Below are positions 1-5,058 of a stretch of DNA of 10,527 bases, piece by piece. How positions within the stretch are numbered: position 1 is the first letter of the stretch; each line of letters opens with the position of its first letter. Source of the stretch: Treponema sp. (GTDB taxonomy: Bacteria; Spirochaetota; Spirochaetia; Treponematales; Breznakiellaceae); NCBI GenBank assembly GCA_031264395.1, contig JAISEB010000260.1:1-10527 (forward strand). The letters run 5' to 3'. The notes beneath the pieces are model-generated. The model was given only the letters and a program-made list of their open reading frames with translations, was not told the origin of the DNA and ran no database searches. The position numbers and the translations under genes were made by a program.

Positions 1-507
1 GGCTCCATCACGGGCTCCGAAGTAACCGCCGCGGTGATCTCCGACCAGGTGGGCCAGGTACGGCGGGACCCCTTCGCCATGCTGCCCTTCTGCGGCTACC
101 ACATGGGCGACTACTTCAAGCACTGGATCAAGCTGGGAAAGACCCATGACGAATCCAAACTGCCGAAGATCTTTTTCGTGAACTGGTTCCGCAAGGACAA
201 GGACGGCAAGTTTATGTGGCCCGGCTACGGCGAAAACAGCCGGGTACTGGCGTGGATCTTCGACCGCTGCGACGGCAAGGACAACTGCGTGGAAACCCCC
301 ATAGGGAACCTCCCCAAACCGGACGCTATCGAAGCGCCTCCCGGCGTCGGAGCCGAAGCGATGAAGGAAATCTGCAGCGTTGACATTGAGGGCTGGAAGA
401 AAGAGATCGCCGACGTGCGGAAGAACCACTACCCCAAATTCGGCGACAAACTTCCCAAAGAACTGTACGCGGAACTTGACGCCATAGAAAAACGGCTGGG
501 CGTGTAA
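1..507 (+). CDS. pckG: Phosphoenolpyruvate carboxykinase (GTP), C-terminal part
   Basis: This is the 3' part of a GTP-dependent PEP carboxykinase, which interconverts oxaloacetate plus GTP with PEP, CO2 and GDP in the cytoplasm. Reading frame 1 is open from the first base, so 168 codons are visible of an enzyme that is usually about 600 residues; the start lies outside the window. Family signatures are clear: GSEVTAA near the left edge, RRDPFAMLPFCGY, KLPKIFFVNWFRKDKDGKF, then WPGYGENSRVLAWIFDR. The NWF, GKF and PGYG aromatic positions belong to the guanine-binding pocket of this family. The last of these is Tyr here, where Phe is common in animal enzymes. The GTP family is unrelated in sequence to the ATP-type PckA, so the assignment is secure. 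In anaerobes it often works in the carboxylating direction towards succinate; that direction is inference. The stop TAA is at 505-507. Confidence 0.97.
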   Translation, partial: GSITGSEVTAAVISDQVGQVRRDPFAMLPFCGYHMGDYFKHWIKLGKTHDESKLPKIFFVNWFRKDKDGKFMWPGYGENSRVLAWIFDRCDGKDNCVETPIGNLPKPDAIEAPPGVGAEAMKEICSVDIEGWKKEIADVRKNHYPKFGDKLPKELYAELDAIEKRLGV

Positions 508-525
508 AAGCGTGTAAAAATCGAA

Positions 526-549
526 CCGCCGGAGAATCCCCTCCGGCGG
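526..549. terminator. Bidirectional hairpin terminator between pckG and the cNMP-fold gene
   Basis: CCGCCGGAG (526-534) and CTCCGGCGG (541-549) form a perfect 9-bp GC-rich stem with the 6-nt loop AATCCC. On the minus strand the stem is followed by TTCGATTTTT, a good U-tract for ending the 829-residue/cNMP-fold operon. On the plus strand only GACTTTC follows, so termination of pckG is expected to be weaker. The hairpin sits between two convergent genes, 18 bp after the pckG stop and 47 bp beyond the stop of the minus-strand gene. Confidence 0.75.
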
Positions 550-596
550 GACTTTCAGATGCGGAAGCAGCCGCGCCCGCCGAGAGCCTTGGGGCT

Positions 597-1040
597 CTAG
601 TTCAGATCCCACTCCGGCCCGGCCGCCTTTTCATCCATCTTGCGCAGGCGGCGGGAAAGGTCCCGCGCAAGGTTCATGATAATGATGGAAAAAGCCTTAA
701 TGTCGAGCCGGTAAATTTCCCGCAGGGACCTGTTGGACATGGACATTACGCGGACGCCGGAAAGGGCCTTGATGGTGGCTGCGGAAGGCATCACGTCAAG
801 GACCTCCATTTCCCCAAAGGCGTCCCCTTCCCTGAATTCGGAAAGGACGATCCCTTTTTTTACCGCCGCCGTCCTGCCTTCCACAATAAAGCGTATCCTG
901 TCGTTCCGCTGGCCTTCGACAATGATGTCGTCCCCCGCCTCATAGGATTCGTGCTCCATAAGCGGAAGGAGTTTCTGCATCTGTTCTTCGGCAATCCCGC
1001 CGAAAAGCGAATACCGCTGCAACGCGCCTGGTTCTATCAT
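597..1040 (-). CDS. Stand-alone cyclic-nucleotide-binding-fold protein
   Basis: This 147-residue protein is almost entirely one cNMP-binding (CRP/PKA regulatory-type) beta-roll, with no DNA-binding helix-turn-helix and no membrane segment. The early pattern LFGGIAEEQMQKLLPLMEHESYEAGDDIIVEGQ is the usual entry to the fold (the helix, then the first strands). The phosphate-binding cassette is FGEMEVLDVMPSAATIKA at residues 75-92. Family members that bind cAMP or cGMP normally have FGE-(L/I)-A-L and P-R-A-A-T; here Glu79 replaces Ala, and Ser86 occupies the Arg position that contacts the cyclic phosphate. Binding of a classical cyclic nucleotide is therefore doubtful. A helix rich in Arg and Lys (residues 110-137) closes the protein. 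It begins 12 bp after the stop of the membrane protein gene and is surely co-transcribed with it, so it could act as a soluble regulator of that protein; this is inference. ATG start with SD AAGGGGGTG. Confidence 0.88.
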   Translation of the reverse strand: MIEPGALQRYSLFGGIAEEQMQKLLPLMEHESYEAGDDIIVEGQRNDRIRFIVEGRTAAVKKGIVLSEFREGDAFGEMEVLDVMPSAATIKALSGVRVMSMSNRSLREIYRLDIKAFSIIIMNLARDLSRRLRKMDEKAAGPEWDLN

Positions 1041-1042
1041 AA

Positions 1043-1051
1043 CACCCCCTT
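1043..1051 (-). promoter_or_regulatory. Ribosome binding site of the cNMP-fold gene
   Basis: Reading the minus strand, AAGGGGGTG lies 2 nt before the ATG at 1040. It matches the extended consensus AAGGAGGTG with a single A-to-G change that can still pair by G-U. It fills the 12-bp gap after the upstream gene's TGA (1053-1055), supporting tightly coupled translation. Confidence 0.7.
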
Positions 1052-1052
1052 G

Positions 1053-3542
1053 TCACCCCCTTCTTAAATTAACCGGAAACAGGGCGCCTACCATGACGTA
1101 CACAAAGATCCCCACGCCCAGAAGAACCGGAAACCCGCTTGACACCGCAAGGACGCGGGCCAGGGCGCTTCCCACAAGCGAAAGGCCGCCGTTCATCCCC
1201 CAGGCCCAGGGCATAAGACTGCTTTTGTTTTCCTGAAGGCTGTCAAGGCCGTTCGGGTAGGGCGCCCCCATGAAGAAAGCCGACGGGGCTATGATCAGCG
1301 CGGATACCAGCACGCGGACAAAAAGGGAAGACGAGCGGAAATAGCCGAGAAAACCGTCGAGGCCGAAAATGTAAAACAAAAAGACAAGGGCCGCAAGGAC
1401 ACAGGCCGCGGGAACCACAAAAATACGGAACCGTTTGACAAGACCCGACGCCAGGTTCCCCAGGGCGGAAAATATCAGCATGACGGTAATGACGATGCTG
1501 GCCGAGTAGGTGGGATTGGAAAGAAACACCGCCAGCCGCTGAATCAGGTAAATTTCAATAAGCATGTAACCCATCCCCAGCCCGGCGTAGTAGAAGATCA
1601 CCCCGATGGTGCTGCCTATGTCCACCCCGCTGCGGAAGAGTTCCTTCCTGTGGCCTATAAGGGGAATGACAATGACGATGAAGCCGAAGACACAGGCCTG
1701 CACAAGAAGGGCCAGAAGAAGAAGGTGGCCCCATTCCTCGGAAATGTCCTCTCTCCTGTCCATGTACATCGAAAGATTTTCAAGTTTGAGGTACCCCGTA
1801 TAGTAGGGCCGGGAATCCCTCATGGGCCTGATGTCAAAAATATACTCCCTTTCAATTTCCTCTCCCCTGCCCGCGAAAAACCCCGGAATCGCCGCCCTGT
1901 ACATGTCGGCGTTGGAATAGCTTTCCACATCCGCCTCGCGGCCCTCAAAATGGCTGCGGTACACTCCCATGAGGATGTTGATATTGCGCAGGGGAAGTTC
2001 CATGCCCGGAACATACAGAAATTCGAAGGAACGGGTCCTTACAAAATTGTCCAGGTAATACAGATCCACCTCGGTAAAGGGCCCTTTTTTGACGAGTATC
2101 GTCGAAGTGGACCGCAGGAGGCTGAACGCGTAAAGGCTTTGCTCCGGCGCGGAAAAGCCCGATTCCTTCATGGCGGTAATAACGGTGTTAAGGAGCCTGG
2201 GCACGTTCCGGGGAGGGGTAAGGCTGTCCCAGACAGTTACCGAAAGCACCCCGCCTTCCCTGAGCGCCCCGAAATATTCGGTGAACGCCTCCGCGGTAAA
2301 CTTGAAATCTTCATGAATGGGGTATCCTACGGAACTGGAAAAACCCACCGAATCCACAAGGCTTATTTCAATTAAATCATAGGCGTTTCCGTGATCCACG
2401 CAGAAGGATCTGGCTTCCCCCTGCATGATGTTGATGTTTTCCGACCTGATAAGGTCCCCGTTGAACCGGGAAACGTTCGGATCGTCCCGCATCAAACGTA
2501 TCATCTCGGCGGAAGGCTCCACAATGTCGATTTTTCCGGCTTCCTTGTACCGGGCAAGCTGGGCATTGATGCCGCCGCTCAGGTTGACAAGCAGGACATC
2601 GGGCTTTGTGAGTATGGTGTAGGGAGCGGCCATGGGAAGGTAGTCCATGTAAACCTGGTTGTTTTCACGGGGGCTTCCCATTATTCCTATGGGCCCCCCG
2701 CCGTCAATGAAGAGCCCCCAATAGGGCTGAAAAGACGCGCCGGCAATTTCGCTGTCCGCGTTATCGGAAAGGCCGGGGGCAAAATGAAAATACCGGGACG
2801 CGTAGACGTGGTATTCGCCTCCGGGCCCGTAGGAATGGTGAACCAGTTTGGTATCCTCGAATTTCCGCACCCCGCTTACATCCTTGAAATCCGACACCCG
2901 TATGTCTCCCCTAAAGAAAACAAGGCAGATTGACCCAAGGCCGGTTACTATCAGGGCCAAAAGGCCCGGCACGGGAAACTCGCCGCTGTCCCCCGCGCAG
3001 GCGAAGAGGGCGGCGGCAATGGCAAGGGCCAGAATGGGAAGGACAAGGTACCGGGGAGGAAGGGCGAACATAAAGAGAACAATGAAAAGCCCCCCCGCGC
3101 CGGAACCTATCATGTTCCAGAAATACACGCGCATGATGCGTTCGCGCAGGGCGATAAACGCGACGCCGGTAAAGGCGGCGACGGCAAAGAAAGGAACGCC
3201 GTAAATAATATAATAGGCCCCGATAAACCAGAGCTGGCGCGGATCGGAGGCCAAAAGAAGGGGGTTGAAAGGAACCATCTGGGCGGTAATAACCCCCAGC
3301 GCCATAAGCAGGGGAAGGACGGCGGCGATAACGGCCAGAATTATATCCGCGTATTCCCTTACCCATTCGTCTATAAAAGAAAGGATGATCCCCGAAAGGC
3401 CTATGCCCAAAAGAGCGGTAGAAATAACCAGCGTACCGAAACTTGACCAGCCCCCGACCGAAAAGATCCGCATGACGCACAATTCATAGGATATTCCCGC
3501 GACGGAAACCAGAAACAGGGCAACCAGCTTTGCGTTCTTCAT
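1053..3542 (-). CDS. Multi-pass membrane protein with spermidine-synthase-like domain
   Basis: This 829-residue protein belongs to the membrane-fused spermidine-synthase-like family. Residues 1-210 hold about six hydrophobic segments, starting LVALFLVSVAGISYELCVMRIF. A soluble Rossmann-like domain follows at about 315-485 (DVLLVNLSGG at 315-324, IVEPSAEMIRLM at 340-351, SLVDSVGFSSSVGYPI, then LREGGVLSVTVW). A second membrane block spans about 605-825, with the family signatures YYAGLGMGYMLIEIYLIQRL and MGAPYPNGL..PWAWGMNGG. The SAM/dcSAM loop is degraded: NLSGG stands where GxGGG is expected, although the acidic Glu342 after the second strand is kept. The catalytic Asp pattern of true SpeE is absent, so polyamine synthesis is unlikely; substrate and reaction are unknown. 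An upstream in-frame ATG at 3665 would add 41 residues without membrane or family character. The ATG at 3542 is preferred because GGAG precedes it by 10 nt and the first membrane segment starts at once. Confidence 0.85.
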   Translation of the reverse strand: MKNAKLVALFLVSVAGISYELCVMRIFSVGGWSSFGTLVISTALLGIGLSGIILSFIDEWVREYADIILAVIAAVLPLLMALGVITAQMVPFNPLLLASDPRQLWFIGAYYIIYGVPFFAVAAFTGVAFIALRERIMRVYFWNMIGSGAGGLFIVLFMFALPPRYLVLPILALAIAAALFACAGDSGEFPVPGLLALIVTGLGSICLVFFRGDIRVSDFKDVSGVRKFEDTKLVHHSYGPGGEYHVYASRYFHFAPGLSDNADSEIAGASFQPYWGLFIDGGGPIGIMGSPRENNQVYMDYLPMAAPYTILTKPDVLLVNLSGGINAQLARYKEAGKIDIVEPSAEMIRLMRDDPNVSRFNGDLIRSENINIMQGEARSFCVDHGNAYDLIEISLVDSVGFSSSVGYPIHEDFKFTAEAFTEYFGALREGGVLSVTVWDSLTPPRNVPRLLNTVITAMKESGFSAPEQSLYAFSLLRSTSTILVKKGPFTEVDLYYLDNFVRTRSFEFLYVPGMELPLRNINILMGVYRSHFEGREADVESYSNADMYRAAIPGFFAGRGEEIEREYIFDIRPMRDSRPYYTGYLKLENLSMYMDRREDISEEWGHLLLLALLVQACVFGFIVIVIPLIGHRKELFRSGVDIGSTIGVIFYYAGLGMGYMLIEIYLIQRLAVFLSNPTYSASIVITVMLIFSALGNLASGLVKRFRIFVVPAACVLAALVFLFYIFGLDGFLGYFRSSSLFVRVLVSALIIAPSAFFMGAPYPNGLDSLQENKSSLMPWAWGMNGGLSLVGSALARVLAVSSGFPVLLGVGIFVYVMVGALFPVNLRRG

Positions 3543-3552
3543 AAATAAGATA

Positions 3553-3556
3553 CTCC
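3553..3556 (-). promoter_or_regulatory. Ribosome binding site deciding the start of the 829-residue gene
   Basis: GGAG on the minus strand lies 10 nt before the ATG at 3542. The alternative ATG at 3665 lies upstream of the predicted -35 element, so it would not be in the transcript. This favours the shorter protein. Confidence 0.6.
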
Positions 3557-3619
3557 AAAGATCAACAGCGGGAAGACCGCCAAAAGCGGCGTTATGCCCC
3601 CTTCCGTTAACCAAAAAAC

Positions 3620-3648
3620 AGTATAACGGGGAATTTGACGAACCACAA
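3620..3648 (-). promoter_or_regulatory. Sigma70-type promoter for the SpeE-like/cNMP-fold operon
   Basis: On the minus strand, TTGTGG (3648-3643), a 17-nt spacer and TATACT (3625-3620) form a plausible promoter. The -10 matches TATAAT at five of six positions; the -35 is weak. Transcription would start near 3613, giving a leader of about 70 nt before the ATG at 3542. It faces away from the plus-strand promoter at 3659-3687; the two -35 elements are 10 bp apart. Confidence 0.5.
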
Positions 3649-3658
3649 CCACGCAATG

Positions 3659-3687
3659 TTGACATTCATTCCGTGAAAACCTATGAT
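3659..3687 (+). promoter_or_regulatory. Strong sigma70-type promoter of the isoaspartyl methyltransferase-like gene
   Basis: TTGACA (3659-3664), exactly 17 nt, then TATGAT (3682-3687): a perfect -35 and a five-of-six -10. This is the best promoter in the window. The -10 covers the first in-frame ATG (3683), so an RNA started here (about 3693-3695) cannot carry that codon. The next ATG, 3701, would have a leader of only about 6-8 nt. Confidence 0.7.
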
Positions 3688-3700
3688 AAAACATAACGTT

Positions 3701-4741
3701 ATGTCTTCCTTTTTTGGACGGCGGGTTTCCGTCTTCAGCGTTGTTATTATGGTAAGCGGCCTCATGCTGGGTTTCCTGTTCGGCCTCTTCCTTCCCCTCG
3801 CTGTTTCCGCGAAATCGGAACGGGTCGCGGCGTACGAAGAAGTGGCGGCGCAGTCGGCGGTAGAGGAAGTTACCAAAATAGCCGCCGAAAAGGGAAAAGA
3901 CAGCCCGGAATACGGTCTTGCCTATGAAACGCTCCCCGGAAGCAAAAAGTACAACGGTCCGGGTTTCGCCCAGTCCATGTCCGTAGAGACCAGGGAATCC
4001 TGGCTTTCATGGATGCAGGCCAACAGGAGCGATTCCCCCGAATTCCTTGAAAAAAGATGGGAACTGGCGGAAAATTTCGTCAAAAACTCAAAAGAATTAA
4101 AGCGGACCGAAGATCTGCGCGCCTTTCTCCTTGTTCCCCGCGAGCATTTTGTCCGCGCGGTGAACCGGGGTTTCGAATACGCCGACACATGGCTGCCCAT
4201 AGGGTACGGCGCGACCATCACCGATCCCGACGTTGTCGCCATGATGACCACCACGCTGAACGTCCAGCCCGGCGACAAGGTCCTGGAAATAGGTACCGGC
4301 TCCGGGTATCAATCGGCCATACTTTCCTACCTGACAACCGAAGTATACACAATAGAAATCATCAAACCGCTCTTTATAGAAACGGATCAGCTCTACCGGG
4401 ATTTTGAAAAATCCTTTCCTTCCTATGGTTCCATAAACCGCAAACTGGACGACGGGTACTACGGATGGGAAAAATACGCACCCTTTGACAAAATCATCGT
4501 CACCTGTTCCATCGATCACATACCCCCTCCCCTTCTCAGGCAGCTTAAACCGGGGGGAATCATGGTGCTGCCCCTGGGGCCCCCAAGCCGGCAGTACATC
4601 ATGGAAGTTAAAAAGGAAGTTACCGAAACAGGGTCCATCGTCATAAGCCGCCGGGATGTCTACAACGGAATGGGCGTTAAATTTATTCCCTTCCGCAATG
4701 AGGCGGGCAGTTCCTACAGGGCCGTTCAGGAAGAAGAATAG
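3701..4741 (+). CDS. Exported or membrane-anchored protein-L-isoaspartate O-methyltransferase-like protein
   Basis: The C-terminal two thirds match the PCMT family, SAM-dependent methyltransferases that methylate isoaspartate in damaged proteins so that it can revert to aspartate. Numbering from the ATG at 3701: FLLVPREHFV at 142-151, GYGATITDP at 168-176 (the GqTIS-type substrate loop), the SAM motif VLEIGTGSGYQ at 194-204, VYTIEI at 215-220, FDKIIVTCSIDHIP at 262-275 and LKPGGIMVLPLG at 282-293. The fold is complete at 346 residues, but about 135 extra residues precede it, against an ordinary PCMT of about 210. The N-terminus has basic FGRR, a long hydrophobic stretch, and VSA-K resembling a signal peptidase site near residue 37, so the enzyme should be exported or anchored facing out. 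An earlier ATG at 3683 is in frame but lies in the -10 element. Neither start has a clear SD. A non-PCMT target is possible. Confidence 0.85.
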   Translation: MSSFFGRRVSVFSVVIMVSGLMLGFLFGLFLPLAVSAKSERVAAYEEVAAQSAVEEVTKIAAEKGKDSPEYGLAYETLPGSKKYNGPGFAQSMSVETRESWLSWMQANRSDSPEFLEKRWELAENFVKNSKELKRTEDLRAFLLVPREHFVRAVNRGFEYADTWLPIGYGATITDPDVVAMMTTTLNVQPGDKVLEIGTGSGYQSAILSYLTTEVYTIEIIKPLFIETDQLYRDFEKSFPSYGSINRKLDDGYYGWEKYAPFDKIIVTCSIDHIPPPLLRQLKPGGIMVLPLGPPSRQYIMEVKKEVTETGSIVISRRDVYNGMGVKFIPFRNEAGSSYRAVQEEE

Positions 4742-4757
4742 CGGCCGAAACTGCGGG

Positions 4758-4778
4758 GCCGTTAACGGCGCGTTTTTT
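4758..4778 (+). terminator. Probable terminator of the isoaspartyl methyltransferase-like gene
   Basis: GCCGTTAACGGC (4758-4769) is a perfect 12-bp palindrome that folds into a short GC stem with a TTAA loop. It is followed by GCG and six T residues (4773-4778), starting 16 bp after the stop codon. The stem is only 4 bp when a normal loop is allowed, so termination may be partial. Confidence 0.5.
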
Positions 4779-4804
4779 AAGCGGGAGTTGTTCAAACTCC
4801 GGTT

Positions 4805-4866
4805 ATTGGAGCTTGTTCCAAAACCCGGTTGGTGCGAACCTTCGGTTCGATGAAACAAGCTCCAAT
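4805..4866. repeat. Interspersed palindromic repeat, copy 1
   Basis: ATTGGAGCTTGTT (4805-4817) and AACAAGCTCCAAT (4854-4866) form a perfect 13-bp inverted repeat. Inside lies a second hairpin, CGAACC-TTC-GGTTCG (4835-4849). The left arm, GAGCTTGTTCCAAAACCCGG (4809-4828), recurs with two substitutions at 10469-10488, also in an intergenic palindrome. It ends 35 bp before the -35 element of the LysM peptidase gene. No transposase or target-site duplication is evident. Confidence 0.7.
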
Positions 4867-4901
4867 GTCCCGTTAATTTTAAAAGAGTTTCCGTGTTATT
4901 G

Positions 4902-4930
4902 TGGACAAGCGGGTTTTTCCGTGATATAGT
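4902..4930 (+). promoter_or_regulatory. Sigma70-type promoter of the LysM/C39 peptidase gene
   Basis: TGGACA (4902-4907), a 17-nt spacer and TATAGT (4925-4930) match both consensus hexamers at five of six positions. Predicted start of transcription is near 4937, leaving a leader of about 120 nt before the ATG at 5059. Confidence 0.65.
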
Positions 4931-4944
4931 GTATTTTATGCATT

Positions 4945-4981
4945 AAAGTTGTTCAGCATATTGAAGTTGTTGAACAGCTTT
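4945..4981 (+). promoter_or_regulatory. 14-bp leader hairpin of the LysM/C39 peptidase gene
   Basis: Positions 4945-4958 pair with 4968-4981 along 14 consecutive positions (two as G-U) around a 9-nt loop. It begins about 8 nt into the predicted transcript and is followed by the T-rich TTGTTGT. It could protect the 5' end or act as an attenuator; neither role is shown. Confidence 0.5.
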
Positions 4982-5032
4982 TGTTGTAAAACGTTTCGGG
5001 AATTCGCGTACAAGAATTTCTTTTTTTGTCCG

Positions 5033-5053
5033 ATAATGCAATAGGAGCATTAT
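5033..5053 (+). promoter_or_regulatory. Hairpin presenting the Shine-Dalgarno of the LysM/C39 gene
   Basis: ATAATGC (5033-5039) pairs perfectly with GCATTAT (5047-5053) around the loop AATAGGA. The SD AGGAG (5043-5047) lies in the loop and the first stem base, 11 nt before the ATG at 5059. Apart from two central G-C pairs the stem is A-T, so it could melt easily and modulate initiation. Confidence 0.5.
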
Positions 5054-5058
5054 TTACA

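Larger units (their letters stand above)
4742..5058. other. 317-bp intergenic regulatory region
   Basis: No convincing gene lies here; the short open frames run in from neighbouring coding sequence. In order it holds a likely terminator (4758-4778), a small hairpin with stem GGAGTT/AACTCC (4784-4800), an interspersed palindromic repeat (4805-4866), an AT-rich stretch, a sigma70 promoter (4902-4930) and a leader of about 120 nt containing two hairpins (4945-4981 and 5033-5053). It is the largest gap in the window and the richest in structure. Confidence 0.75.

Noticed and set aside
1650..2375. Plus-strand open frame of 241 codons inside the 829-residue membrane gene
   Set aside because: It shadows the membrane protein, is low in hydrophobic pattern, and has no SD or known motif.
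1053..3542. The membrane protein as a true spermidine synthase (speE)
   Set aside because: The glycine-rich loop and catalytic Asp pattern are not those of active aminopropyltransferases, and no speD or other polyamine gene is adjacent.
4656..4853. Plus-strand open frame of 65 codons running from the methyltransferase gene into the gap
   Set aside because: It begins out of frame inside the conserved gene and ends in the repeat; there is no initiation signal.
4097..4858. Minus-strand open frame of 253 codons opposite the methyltransferase gene
   Set aside because: It is antisense to the conserved PCMT core, shows no family motif, and extends through the terminator and the palindromic repeat.
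4805..4866. Copy 1 of the palindromic repeat as a tRNA, small RNA gene or CRISPR unit
   Set aside because: No cloverleaf or TTC-loop pattern, no spacer-repeat periodicity and only one unit at this site; an interspersed repeat explains it better.
4938..4946. Minimal upstream frame ATG-CAT-TAA at the start of the LysM/C39 leader
   Set aside because: It sits at the predicted transcription start without an SD, and a three-codon frame is expected by chance.
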